Shown: positions 8,903 through 17,090, numbered from the stretch's first letter. The stretch: DNA of 38,578 nt from an uncultured Lachnospiraceae bacterium (GCA_946541955.1 CAMNJZ010000012.1:1-38578), one strand, 5' to 3'. Notes: generated by a model from the sequence alone, not told the origin. A program made the numbers and translations.

Positions 8903-9853
8903 ATGTCGGAAAAAGAAAAATTACTGATCATAGCAGGGCCCACGGCCAGCGGCAAAAGCGATACCGCGGTGGACCTGGCCATCCGGCTGGGGGGCGCCGT
9001 GATCTCTGCGGATTCCATGCAGGTATATAAGGGCATGGATATAGGATCCGCCAAGGTGACCAGGGAAGAAATGCGGGGCGTCCCCCACTATCTGATCGAC
9101 TGCATGGATCCCAAAGAGGAATGGAACGTGGTAGAGTTCCAGAAGCGGGCCAGACAGGCGATAAAGGAGATCCGGCAGCAGTGCCTTCTGCCCATCCTCT
9201 GCGGCGGGACCGGCTTTTATATCCAGTCTGTTCTTTATGATATAGACTTTACCGAAATGGAAGAGGCCCCGGCCTACCGGCAGGCCCTGCAGGAAATCGC
9301 CAGAACGAAAGGACCGGAATGCCTTCATGCCATGCTGCAGGAGGTGGATCCGGCGGCCGCCGAGGTGATCCACCCCAACAATGTAAAGCGGGTGATCCGG
9401 GCCCTGGAATTCCATAAGGAGTCCGGGGGCAGCAGGATCTCCGACCATAACAGGGAGCAGCGGGAAAGAGAAAGCGCCTATGACGCCCTCTTCTTTGTCC
9501 TGACCATGGACCGGAAGGCCCTCTATGAACGGATCGATCAGAGAGTGGACAGGATGATGGAAAAGGGCCTGGTGGAGGAAGTGAAGCGCCTGCAGGAGAG
9601 GGGCCTGACCGCCTCCGACGTCTCCATGCAGGGCCTTGGCTACAAGGAGATCCTGGGAGCTTTGGAAGGGCAGATGAGCCTGGAGGAGGCCGTGTATGTG
9701 ATCAAGCGGGATACCAGGCACTTTGCCAAAAGACAGCTTTCCTGGTTCCGCAGGGAACGGGATGTCCGGTGGGTCTGTATGGACCGGTATCCGGACAGAA
9801 AGGCGGCCATTGACCAGATGGAAAAGACAATCAGAGAGGAATGGACTATATGA
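8903..9853 (+). CDS. miaA: tRNA dimethylallyltransferase MiaA
   Basis: MiaA transfers a dimethylallyl group from DMAPP to N6 of A37 in tRNAs reading UNN codons, making the substrate of MiaB. The 316-residue product has the P-loop GPTASGKS (12-19), the conserved SADSMQVYKGMDIGSAK segment with the catalytic Asp, and GGTGFYIQS. Length fits the family (about 300-320). It begins one base after mutL and its last four bases overlap the ATG of the next gene, so it is translated as part of the operon. No internal ribosome site other than the operon-wide purine stretches is needed. Confidence 0.96.
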   Translation: MSEKEKLLIIAGPTASGKSDTAVDLAIRLGGAVISADSMQVYKGMDIGSAKVTREEMRGVPHYLIDCMDPKEEWNVVEFQKRARQAIKEIRQQCLLPILCGGTGFYIQSVLYDIDFTEMEEAPAYRQALQEIARTKGPECLHAMLQEVDPAAAEVIHPNNVKRVIRALEFHKESGGSRISDHNREQRERESAYDALFFVLTMDRKALYERIDQRVDRMMEKGLVEEVKRLQERGLTASDVSMQGLGYKEILGALEGQMSLEEAVYVIKRDTRHFAKRQLSWFRRERDVRWVCMDRYPDRKAAIDQMEKTIREEWTI

Positions 9854-11136
9854 ACGACGACAGGGAAACAATCTATAAAGCCTTTGGGATCTCCGGGAAG
9901 GTCCTGGCCTTTGCAGGCCCCATCCTGGAAGAGCTCGAGGAAAGATTTGACAAGATCGATGAAACGGCAGAGTACAACCAGCTCCGGGTCATCCGGGCCA
10001 TGCAGGAGGCCCATGTCGGCGAGGCCCATTTAAAGGGGACCACCGGCTACGGCTATGACGATATCGGGAGGGACGGCCTGGAGCAGGTCTACGCCTCCTA
10101 CTTCCATACGGAGGACGCCCTGGTCAGACCCCAGATCACCTGCGGGACCCATGCTCTGGCCCTGGCCCTGATGAGCAACCTGCGGCCCGGCGACGTCCTC
10201 ATGTCGGCAGCCGGCAAGCCCTATGACACCCTGGAGGAGGTCATCGGGATCCGGCCCTCCAGAGGGTCTCTGGCGGAATATCAGATCGGCTATACTCAGG
10301 TAGACCTGGCGGGCGATGATTTTGACTATCCGGCCATCGAAAAGGCCCTGGAGGATCCCAGGATCCGCCTTGTGACCATCCAGCGCTCCAAGGGCTATCA
10401 GACCAGAAGGACCCTGTCGGTGGCGCAGATCGGCTCGGCCATTGCCTTCATCAAGGAGAGAAGACCGGACGTGATCTGTATGGTGGACAACTGCTATGGA
10501 GAATTCACCGAAAGGATCGAGCCCTCGGATCTGGGCGCGGATATGATCGTGGGGTCCCTCATTAAGAACCCCGGCGGCGGCCTTGCCCCCATCGGAGGAT
10601 ACATTGCCGGCACCAGAGAATGCGTTGCCAACGCGGCCGTCAGGCTGACCAGCCCCGGTCTTGGCAAGGAGGTGGGAGCCTCTCTGGACGTCCTGCCTTC
10701 CTTCTACCAGGGCTTTTTCATGGGCCCTGTGGTGGTGGCTGCAGCCCTCAAGGGGGCCATCTTTGCGGCAAACTGCTATGAAAGACTGGGCTTCGATGTC
10801 CTGCCCAACGGGAGCGAAGCCCGGCATGATATCATCCAGGCCATTACCTTCCACGATCCCAGGGGGGTGATCGCCTTCTGCCAGGGCATCCAGTCCGCCT
10901 CCCCGGTGGACAGCTATGTGGACGCCCAGCCGGCGCCCATGCCGGGCTATGACGCCGATGTGATCATGGCCGCCGGCGCCTTTGTGTCGGGATCCTCCAT
11001 CGAGCTGTCCGCCGACGGCCCCATCAAAGAACCCTACAGCGTCTATTTTCAGGGCGGTATGACCTGGCCTCACGCCAAGCTGGGGATCCTCAAAACCCTG
11101 CAGAATATGCTTGACCGGGGTCTGGTGGCTTTATAA
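9850..11136 (+). CDS. PLP-dependent methionine gamma-lyase family protein (aluminium-resistance family)
   Basis: This 428-residue product belongs to the PLP fold type I family annotated as methionine gamma-lyase family or 'aluminium resistance protein' (like YnbB of Bacillus). The PLP lysine is K239 in SLIKNPGGGLAP. GTHALALAL and DNCYGEF are the cofactor-contact regions; the Asp of MVDNCYG should hold the pyridine nitrogen. The real reaction in this organism is unknown; a C-S lyase acting on sulphur amino acids is the usual inference. Two in-frame ATGs exist: 9841 has its ribosome site directly abutting, while 9850 has AGAGAGGA at a good distance and overlaps the miaA stop as ATGA, so I chose 9850. 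The family commonly follows miaA in Clostridia. No promoter is seen, so it is the last gene of the miaB operon. Confidence 0.9.
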   Translation: MNDDRETIYKAFGISGKVLAFAGPILEELEERFDKIDETAEYNQLRVIRAMQEAHVGEAHLKGTTGYGYDDIGRDGLEQVYASYFHTEDALVRPQITCGTHALALALMSNLRPGDVLMSAAGKPYDTLEEVIGIRPSRGSLAEYQIGYTQVDLAGDDFDYPAIEKALEDPRIRLVTIQRSKGYQTRRTLSVAQIGSAIAFIKERRPDVICMVDNCYGEFTERIEPSDLGADMIVGSLIKNPGGGLAPIGGYIAGTRECVANAAVRLTSPGLGKEVGASLDVLPSFYQGFFMGPVVVAAALKGAIFAANCYERLGFDVLPNGSEARHDIIQAITFHDPRGVIAFCQGIQSASPVDSYVDAQPAPMPGYDADVIMAAGAFVSGSSIELSADGPIKEPYSVYFQGGMTWPHAKLGILKTLQNMLDRGLVAL

Positions 11137-11163
11137 AATAAAAATGGAATTTCTTTCCGGAAA

Positions 11164-11206
11164 CCACAAGCTGCTGTGGGGCAAAAAAGGCCTCATGGCT
11201 CTTTTG
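11164..11206 (+). terminator. Possible weak terminator between the PLP enzyme and radC
   Basis: Two small hairpins lie here: CCACA/TGTGG (11164-11168 with 11175-11179) and AAAAGGCC/GGC(T)CTTTT around 11185-11205, with loop TCAT and one bulged T. The second ends in a short T run. It is weaker than the other terminators in the window, and read-through into radC is plausible. Confidence 0.35.
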
Positions 11207-11241
11207 GATTGTCAAAATGCATTTCCCGGAAAGGATCCAAT

Positions 11242-11928
11242 ATGAAAAAACAGGAATTACCCTATGAACGCTTTCTCTCCTATGGAGCAGGGAGCCTGAC
11301 CAACGCGGAGCTGCTGGCAGTGATCCTGCGTACCGGCACGGCCAATGTAAGCGCCACGGCCCTGGCCAGAGAGATTCTGGAGAGCCATGATCCGGAAAAC
11401 ACAGGTCTTTCGGTCCTCTATGATCTGACCATGAACGACCTTCTGAAGATCCGGGGGATCGGACAGGTCAAGGCGGTCAAGCTCCTGTGCCTGGCGGAGC
11501 TATCCAAACGTCTTTCCATGGAAAAAGCCTCCAAAAAGCTGTGCTTTACTTCTCCGGAAGCCGTTGCAGGCTACTATATGGAGGTGCTGCGCCATGAAAA
11601 ACAGGAGAGAGCCCTGCTCCTTCTTCTGGACAACAAGATGGCCCTGATCAGGGAGGTGACCCTGACCATCGGTACCGTCAACAGCACGCTGCTTTCTCCC
11701 AGGGATATTTTCATGCGGGCCCTGCGGGAGGGCGCTGTCAACATCATCCTGCTCCACAACCACCCCAGCGGAGATCCGACCCCCAGCAGGATGGATATCG
11801 AAATGACAAATCAGATCCTTCTGGCCGGGAATCTTCTGGAGATCCGGCTGGCAGATCACCTGGTCATCGGGGACAACTGTTTTGTGAGCATGCGGGAGTC
11901 AGGATATCTGGAGTCTTATGAAGCCTGA
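11242..11928 (+). CDS. radC: RadC family JAMM-type protein
   Basis: The 228-residue product has the RadC layout: a helix-hairpin-helix region (KIRGIGQVKAVKLL) and a C-terminal JAMM metal site, H172-N-H174-P-S176 ... S182-R-M-D185, with all metal ligands in place. The name comes from an old DNA-repair link that was later withdrawn. The biochemical role is not settled, though the JAMM fold suggests a metal-dependent hydrolase. An upstream in-frame start at 11176 would add 22 residues unlike the family. The ATG at 11242 follows GGAAAGGA and gives the standard start. It overlaps the following penicillin-binding protein gene by 11 bases. In related Clostridia radC also sits beside the rod-shape genes, normally with mreBCD in between. 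Confidence 0.93.
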   Translation: MKKQELPYERFLSYGAGSLTNAELLAVILRTGTANVSATALAREILESHDPENTGLSVLYDLTMNDLLKIRGIGQVKAVKLLCLAELSKRLSMEKASKKLCFTSPEAVAGYYMEVLRHEKQERALLLLLDNKMALIREVTLTIGTVNSTLLSPRDIFMRALREGAVNIILLHNHPSGDPTPSRMDIEMTNQILLAGNLLEIRLADHLVIGDNCFVSMRESGYLESYEA

Positions 11929-14800
11929 GAAAACTAGTACACGAAAACAGAGAATAAAGCGATTCGGACAGAACCGGCCGGCCATTCTTTCCATCTGCAT
12001 GGTCCTTCTGACCCTTGTGGTCATCGCCCGTCTCTACGTCCTGCAGATCGTCCGGGGCGACGAATACCTTGCCGAATTTCAGGACAGCATCCGCAGAGAG
12101 ATCGCGGTGCCTGCCGAGCGGGGCAAGATCTTTGACCGCAACGGGAATCTCCTGGCCCACAACGAGGCGGCCTACAATATCGTGATCCGGGATGAGACCA
12201 CCCAGGAGGAGGACACCAATGCCGTTCTGAACGAGACCATCCGCAACGTGATCCTGATCGTTGAAAAGCACGGGGATACGATGACGGGAGATTTCGGCAT
12301 CTCCCTGTCTCTTGGCGGCAACTACAAGTTCACGGACGAGGGGATCCTGCAGCAGCGCTTTCTGGCGGACGTCTATGGCCACGCCTATGTGGAGGACCTG
12401 ACCAGCGAGGAGCGTAACAGAACGGCCGAGGGCGTTATCGAGGACCTGGCCGCACGCTATAAGATCGATACAAGCCACGCCTACTATACCGGCGGCTATT
12501 CCGGAAGGCTCCACCTTCTGGATACCGTCATCTGCCGCTACCTGATTTCCCTGAATTATTATCAGAAATATATGCCTGCCGTCATCGCGGCAGACGTCAG
12601 CAAGGAGACCAGGGACGAGATCAACGACAAGTCCGATACCCTGTCCGGCGTATCGGTGGAGGAGACCCTCAAGCGGATCTATACCCAGGGGGAATACATG
12701 TCCAATATCCTGGGCTATACGGGTGAGATTTCCTCCGGCGAGCTGGAGGAAATGGCCCAGGACGGAGAGGATTACAAGAGCGGCGACATCATCGGCAAGC
12801 TGGGCATTGAAGCCTCCATGGAGAGCGAGCTGCACGGGGTCAGCGGCAAGATGACCATCAATGTAGACTCTCTGGGCCGGAAGCTTGGCCTGATCAATGA
12901 GACCAGATCCACGGCGGGCAGCGACGTCTATCTGACCATCGACAGCAGGCTGCAGAAGGATATCTACAGAATCCTGGAAAAGAGCCTTTCCAATATCATT
13001 CTGGACCGGCTCAGGGACCGGGTGGAAGACTTTGTGATCGACGAAGAGATGTCTGCCAGCCAGATCATTATTCCCATCAGCGACGTCTATGCCGCCTGCT
13101 TTGAGAATATCCTGAATCTGGACCAGTTTGAATCCGAAAATGCCAGCCCTGCTGAAAAGCAGGTCTACCAGGTCTTCCAGTCCTATCTGGAAGGCGTCAT
13201 CATGGGCCTTCGCAACGAGATCGAATTCACCAGGACGCCCTATAAGGATCTGTCCAATGAATACAAGGCCTATGAAAACTATATGATCACCTACCTCTAT
13301 AACAACGGAGTCCTGGTCAGGGATAACATCGACAAGGAGGACAGCATCTACAGGGCCTGGACCGAGGATGAATCCTGCTCCATGGCGGACTTCCTGTCCC
13401 ATGCCGTATCGGCGGGCTGGATCGACGCTTCCTTCCTGGATGCGGCGTCTTCCTCAAACAGCGATGTCTACGAAGCGCTTCAGAATTATATTCTGGAGGG
13501 CGCAAGGACCAGCACAGGCCTGGCCAAGCGCATCTACCGCTATATGATCGTCAACGAAGCCCTGGATCCCAGAATGGCCTGCCAGCTGCTTCTGGACCAG
13601 GAGATCGTCAGTCTGCCCGAAACCGAGCTGGAGAGCTTCGAACGGGGAAGCGAGACGCCCTATACCTTTATGGTCAACCGGATCAAGAATCTGGAGCTGA
13701 CGCCGGCCATGCTGGCCCTGGATCCCTGCACCGCTTCCTGCGTCATGACGGATCCCCGGACCGGGGAGGTCCTGGCTCTGGTATCCTATCCCGGCTATGA
13801 CAACAATCTCTTATCCAACGGCGTTGACCAGGATTACTTCAAGAAGATTTCCCAGGATGCTTCCAATCCCATGCTGGACTATGCGACCCAGCAGATCACA
13901 GCGCCCGGCTCCACCTTCAAGATCGTTTCTTCCACGGCCGGTCTGGAGGAGGGCGTCATCGGTCTCTGGGACCGTCTCTCCTGCGGCAGGGGCTTTACCA
14001 AGATCGGCCTTGGCGTAGGGGACGAGGAGGATCCTTCTCCTGTATGCTGGGTCTATCCCAGCTCCCACGGATCCCTGGCACTGTCCGGCGCCATTCGGGA
14101 GTCCTGCAACATGTATTTCTATGAGGTGGGCTACCGGCTGGGACAGAAGGATGAAAGCGGAAACTTCTCCACAGACATGGACTACAACTCCGCCAGAGGC
14201 ATCCAGAGGCTCCAGGAATATGCAGCCATGTACGGCCTGAACCGGAGATCCGGCGTAGAGATCGAGGAGGCGGCGCCCCATGTGGCGACAGGAGACTGTG
14301 TCCGTGCGGCCATCGGCCAGTCGGACAACGCCTATTCCACCGTTGGTCTGGCCAGATATGTGACCACCATTGCCAACCGGGGCACCTGCTATGATCTGAC
14401 CCTGATCGACAAGATCATCGATCCCCTGGGAACAGAAAGGCTCAATTCCGCGGAGATTACCGGAGGCGTGGCCATGCCGGAGGAATCCTGGGATGCCATC
14501 TATGAAGGCATGCGGGGCGTGGTAAGAGATCTTTCCTTCTTTGGCCGGCTCAGTGTTTCCGTGGCCGGCAAGACGGGAACGGCGGAAAACGCCAGCAACC
14601 GTCCCAACCATTCCCTCTTTATCGGCTTTGCTCCCTATGAGAATCCCGAGGTGACCTGTTCCACCAGGATTCCCTACGGATACACATCCTCCTATGCGGC
14701 CCAGATCACCCAGATGGTCCTGGCCCGTTATACCGATGATTCTACGATTGATGAGATTCTGCAGAATGCCCATCTTTACGGCAATATCAACGTAGACTGA
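11918..14800 (+). CDS. mrdA: Class B penicillin-binding protein 2 (peptidoglycan transpeptidase), large form
   Basis: This is a monofunctional transpeptidase that cross-links peptidoglycan, presumably with the RodA-type partner encoded next. The 960-residue product has a basic cytoplasmic tail, a transmembrane segment at about 22-45, and the dimerisation region starting with PAERGKIFDRNG. The active-site motifs are S665-T-F-K668, S729-C-N731 and K885-T-G887, all intact. It is far longer than the 600-700 residues of Escherichia coli or Bacillus PBP2 because a largely helical stretch of about 240 residues (about 355-600) lies between VYLTIDSRLQK and the start of the transpeptidase domain at TDPRTGEVLALVSYPGYD. 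The start lies inside radC, preceded by GGAG; rodA follows after 13 bases. The gene symbol follows the PBP2/RodA pairing; a spore- or division-specific role cannot be excluded. Confidence 0.93.
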   Translation: MKPEKTSTRKQRIKRFGQNRPAILSICMVLLTLVVIARLYVLQIVRGDEYLAEFQDSIRREIAVPAERGKIFDRNGNLLAHNEAAYNIVIRDETTQEEDTNAVLNETIRNVILIVEKHGDTMTGDFGISLSLGGNYKFTDEGILQQRFLADVYGHAYVEDLTSEERNRTAEGVIEDLAARYKIDTSHAYYTGGYSGRLHLLDTVICRYLISLNYYQKYMPAVIAADVSKETRDEINDKSDTLSGVSVEETLKRIYTQGEYMSNILGYTGEISSGELEEMAQDGEDYKSGDIIGKLGIEASMESELHGVSGKMTINVDSLGRKLGLINETRSTAGSDVYLTIDSRLQKDIYRILEKSLSNIILDRLRDRVEDFVIDEEMSASQIIIPISDVYAACFENILNLDQFESENASPAEKQVYQVFQSYLEGVIMGLRNEIEFTRTPYKDLSNEYKAYENYMITYLYNNGVLVRDNIDKEDSIYRAWTEDESCSMADFLSHAVSAGWIDASFLDAASSSNSDVYEALQNYILEGARTSTGLAKRIYRYMIVNEALDPRMACQLLLDQEIVSLPETELESFERGSETPYTFMVNRIKNLELTPAMLALDPCTASCVMTDPRTGEVLALVSYPGYDNNLLSNGVDQDYFKKISQDASNPMLDYATQQITAPGSTFKIVSSTAGLEEGVIGLWDRLSCGRGFTKIGLGVGDEEDPSPVCWVYPSSHGSLALSGAIRESCNMYFYEVGYRLGQKDESGNFSTDMDYNSARGIQRLQEYAAMYGLNRRSGVEIEEAAPHVATGDCVRAAIGQSDNAYSTVGLARYVTTIANRGTCYDLTLIDKIIDPLGTERLNSAEITGGVAMPEESWDAIYEGMRGVVRDLSFFGRLSVSVAGKTGTAENASNRPNHSLFIGFAPYENPEVTCSTRIPYGYTSSYAAQITQMVLARYTDDSTIDEILQNAHLYGNINVD

Positions 14801-14813
14801 GAAGGAGAGTCTG

Positions 14814-15911
14814 ATGTTTGACAACTTTTCCATCAAGAAATTTGATTTTCTTCTGATGTTCATGGTCTCGATCCTGACCCTGATCGGGATCCTGGCCATA
14901 CGAAGTGCGGCGCCCGCCCTGGTGGACAGGCAGATCATGGGCTTCGGGATCGGAATCCTGGCCATGATCGGTGCCGCCCTGATCGACTATCGGAAGATCC
15001 TGAAATACTACTGGGGCTACTATGTTTTTTCCGTGCTCCTTCTGGCCTCCGTACTCCTGTTTGGCAGCACCGGCGGCGGCGCCAGGCGCTGGATCAACAT
15101 TGCGGGACTGACCTTTCAGCCCTCTGAAGCGGCGAAAATTTTATTGATTTTATTTTATTCAGCCTTCATAATAAAATTAAGGAAGAGTATGCACTGGCTT
15201 CTTCTGCCAGTCATTGTTCTGGGACTCGCTCTCATTCCTGCCGCCATGATCGCCGCAGAGCCCGACCTTTCCACGACTCTGACCTTTCTGATTATTGTTT
15301 GCAGCCTTCTGTTTGCGGGCGGACTGGACTATAAGATCATCTTTGGTGCCCTTGCAGTTCTGATCCCCTGTGCAGCTCTGTTCTTCTTTATGGTTCTCCA
15401 GCCGGACCAGGCGATTCTGAGTCCTTATCAGCAAAGCCGTATCCTGGCCTGGATCCATCCCGAAGAGTACGCCTCCACAACAGCTTATCAGACGATCAAA
15501 TCCATGACAGCCATCGGGTCCGGAAGACTGATGGGCAAGGGATACAATACGACAACGATCAGCTCCCTTCTCAATACCGGCTTCCTTTCACAGGCCCAGA
15601 CGGACTTTATCTTTGCTGTGATCGGCGAGGAGTTCGGCTTTATCGGCTGCAGCATCGTTGTGCTCCTGCTTCTGGGAATCTGTGTCAGATGCTTTTCCAT
15701 TGCTTCCAGAGCCAGAAACCTGAGGGGACGGATCCTTGCTTCCGGTGTGGGAGCCTGGATCGGCTTTCAGGGCTTTATCAATATCTGTGTCACCATAGGA
15801 CTGCTTCCCAATACCGGCATTCCGCTACCCTTTGTCAGCTACGGCCTTACAAGCCTGATCTGCCTTTTCGCAGGCATAGGCTTTGTACTTTCCATCGGAA
15901 TGCGCGGTTGA
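14814..15911 (+). CDS. rodA: RodA/FtsW-type SEDS peptidoglycan glycosyltransferase
   Basis: SEDS proteins polymerise lipid II into glycan strands, working with a class B PBP. The 365-residue product is a polytopic membrane protein with the family marks FQPSEAAKILLI (including the PSE segment before the conserved Lys), SQAQTDFIFAVIGEEFG, and GIPLPFVSYG near the end. GAAGGAG precedes the ATG. Being next to the PBP2 gene argues for RodA rather than FtsW or SpoVE. An unusually A+T-rich island at about 15134-15180 encodes the segment after PSE with TTA and ATA codons hardly used elsewhere nearby; it holds a 9-base inverted repeat. A weak hairpin follows the stop. Confidence 0.92.
   Translation: MFDNFSIKKFDFLLMFMVSILTLIGILAIRSAAPALVDRQIMGFGIGILAMIGAALIDYRKILKYYWGYYVFSVLLLASVLLFGSTGGGARRWINIAGLTFQPSEAAKILLILFYSAFIIKLRKSMHWLLLPVIVLGLALIPAAMIAAEPDLSTTLTFLIIVCSLLFAGGLDYKIIFGALAVLIPCAALFFFMVLQPDQAILSPYQQSRILAWIHPEEYASTTAYQTIKSMTAIGSGRLMGKGYNTTTISSLLNTGFLSQAQTDFIFAVIGEEFGFIGCSIVVLLLLGICVRCFSIASRARNLRGRILASGVGAWIGFQGFINICVTIGLLPNTGIPLPFVSYGLTSLICLFAGIGFVLSIGMRG
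15137..15178 (+). repeat. A+T-rich inverted repeat inside rodA
   Basis: AATTTTATT (15137-15145) and AATAAAATT (15170-15178) are perfect inverted arms 24 bases apart. Further ATTTTATT copies lie between them. The stretch is strikingly A+T-rich against the G+C-rich surroundings and lies wholly in coding sequence. It could form an mRNA hairpin or simply reflect local codon choice. Confidence 0.6.
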
Positions 15912-15920
15912 CTTGTCCAA

Positions 15921-15940
15921 AACGGATTGGGGGATCCGTT
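15921..15940 (+). other. Hairpin between rodA and mgsA
   Basis: AACGGAT (15921-15927) and ATCCGTT (15934-15940) form a 7-base stem with loop TGGGGG. No T run follows, so it is at best a weak terminator or an mRNA stability element. No convincing promoter for mgsA is visible beside it. Confidence 0.4.
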
Positions 15941-15992
15941 ATTATATCAGTCATCATTGTTTTAACAGAATCAACAGAAGATGGGGGGAAAA

Positions 15993-16388
15993 ATGAAGAT
16001 TGCTTTAATTGCACATGACGCCAAAAAGAAACTTATGCAGAACTTCTGCATCGCTTACAGGGGGATCCTTTCCAAGCATGATGTCTATGCGACGGGCACG
16101 ACCGGCAGACTCATTGAAGAAGTCACGAATCTGAATGTGAAAAAGCTTCTGACCGGTCATCTGGGCGGCATGCAGCAGGTCGCTGCCATGATCGAACACA
16201 ACGAGATCGACCTGGTCATTTTCCTGCGTGATCCCGATAATCCCAAGTCTCACGAACCGGACGTCAATATTGTCATCCGGATCTGCGACCGGAACAATAT
16301 CCCCCTGGCTTCCAATCTTGCTACGGCCGAGCTTCTGATCAAGGCTCTGGACAGAGGCGATTATGAATGGAGAGAAATGTATAAATAA
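15993..16388 (+). CDS. mgsA: Methylglyoxal synthase
   Basis: MgsA converts dihydroxyacetone phosphate to methylglyoxal and phosphate, a by-pass of lower glycolysis used when phosphate is short or sugar phosphates build up. The 131-residue product has the family marks IALIAHDAKK, the phosphate-binding GTTG turn, and LRDPDNPKSHEPDV with the catalytic Asp. The length is that of the small, hexameric bacterial enzymes. An in-frame ATG at 15981 is possible, but a G-rich ribosome site (GGGGGG, 15983-15988) lies between the two, so 15993 is the better start. It follows rodA by 81 bases, an order seen in related Clostridia, probably as part of the same transcript. Confidence 0.95.
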   Translation: MKIALIAHDAKKKLMQNFCIAYRGILSKHDVYATGTTGRLIEEVTNLNVKKLLTGHLGGMQQVAAMIEHNEIDLVIFLRDPDNPKSHEPDVNIVIRICDRNNIPLASNLATAELLIKALDRGDYEWREMYK

Positions 16389-16400
16389 GCGGAAATAATG

Positions 16401-16446
16401 CATAAATATGCACTATATTCCTGTTTACAGCCTATTTATGTTTTTT
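16401..16446 (+). terminator. Possible terminator after mgsA
   Basis: CATAAATA (16401-16408) pairs with TATTTATG (16433-16440) around a loop that itself holds CTGT-TT-ACAG, and TTTTTT follows. The stem is A+T-rich, so efficiency is uncertain. An overlapping inverted repeat, TGCATA-AA-TATGCA at 16399-16412, could instead be a protein-binding site. Confidence 0.45.
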
Positions 16447-16451
16447 ATGTG

Positions 16452-16480
16452 TTGTTTTTTCATGCTCGTTCACTTATAAT
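16452..16480 (+). promoter_or_regulatory. Promoter of the small P-loop gene
   Basis: TTGTTT at 16452-16457 and TATAAT at 16475-16480 with a 17-base spacer lie 60 bases before the start codon. Confidence 0.8.
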
Positions 16481-16539
16481 GATTCTATCATCCATGAGGG
16501 ATGAAATCTTCAAAACCAAAAGGTAGGAGGACATAGCCA

Positions 16540-16962
16540 ATGGTTCAGCTTATTGTAGGAGACAAGGGAAAGGGAAAGACCATCAGCTTGTTGGATAAAG
16601 TCAATAAAGAAGTGAAAGAGGCTCTGGGCAGCGTCGTATATATCGATAAAAGCACAAATCATATGTATGAGCTCAATAACCGGATCCGTCTGATCAACGT
16701 TACTGACTTTAACCTTGAAAACACAGATGCTTTCATCGGATTCATCTGCGGTATTATTTCCCAGGATCACGATCTCCAGCTAGTTTGCATTGACAGTTTT
16801 CTGAAAGTTGCAAAGCTTACTGAAACTTCTGACTACGCGCCTGTCATCAAAAAAATCGAAGCCATAGGCAAAAAGTTCGATGTCAACTTCACAATCAGCA
16901 TTTCTGTAGATATCGCCGATATTCCTGAAGAGATCAGGGATATGGTTGCACTTTCACTCTGA
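16540..16962 (+). CDS. Small stand-alone P-loop NTPase-like protein, function unknown
   Basis: The 140-residue product begins with a beta strand and a Walker A motif, G7-DKGKG-K13-T14 in VQLIVGDKGKGKT. The middle has LQLVCIDSFLK, a hydrophobic strand ending in Asp that could serve as Walker B. The C-terminal part reads like a further strand (VNFTISISVD). It is too short for a complete AAA or PilT protein and lacks the PilT-specific histidine and aspartate boxes, so names such as 'twitching motility protein' that similar proteins carry are not supported here. No signal peptide or membrane segment is seen. TAGGAGG lies before the ATG. It is a single-gene unit with its own promoter (16452) and strong terminator (16981). 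Its base composition is visibly more A+T-rich than neighbouring genes, perhaps from high expression or separate origin. Confidence 0.8.
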   Translation: MVQLIVGDKGKGKTISLLDKVNKEVKEALGSVVYIDKSTNHMYELNNRIRLINVTDFNLENTDAFIGFICGIISQDHDLQLVCIDSFLKVAKLTETSDYAPVIKKIEAIGKKFDVNFTISISVDIADIPEEIRDMVALSL

Positions 16963-16980
16963 TTCATTCAAAGGTTTTTG

Positions 16981-17008
16981 AGCCCCGCAGGTTTCTGCGG
17001 GGCTTTTT
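16981..17008 (+). terminator. Strong Rho-independent terminator after the P-loop gene
   Basis: A perfect 10-base stem AGCCCCGCAG / CTGCGGGGCT with loop GTTT is followed by TTTT. Confidence 0.95.
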
Positions 17009-17061
17009 AACAGCTTTCCATGCCGGCTGAGACTTCAGAAAGATTTTAGATATGTGTAAAA

Positions 17062-17090
17062 TTGCATCAGCACAAGGCCTGTGTTAAGAT
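17062..17090 (+). promoter_or_regulatory. Promoter of the adaptor-like/yggS/sepF operon
   Basis: TTGCAT at 17062-17067 and TAAGAT at 17085-17090 are 17 bases apart, 45 bases before the TTG start at 17136. Confidence 0.7.

Noticed and set aside
15908-15945. TTGACT at the rodA stop with TATTAT as a promoter for mgsA
   Set aside because: The spacer would be 26 bases, far from the accepted 16-18.
16399-16412. TGCATA-AA-TATGCA as an operator
   Set aside because: Only a short A+T-rich inverted repeat in an A+T-rich gap; it overlaps a possible terminator stem and no second copy is seen in the window.
16540-16962. Reading the small P-loop gene as a twitching-motility PilT protein
   Set aside because: Only Walker A is shared; the length and the missing PilT-specific boxes rule out that function, and no pilus genes are near.
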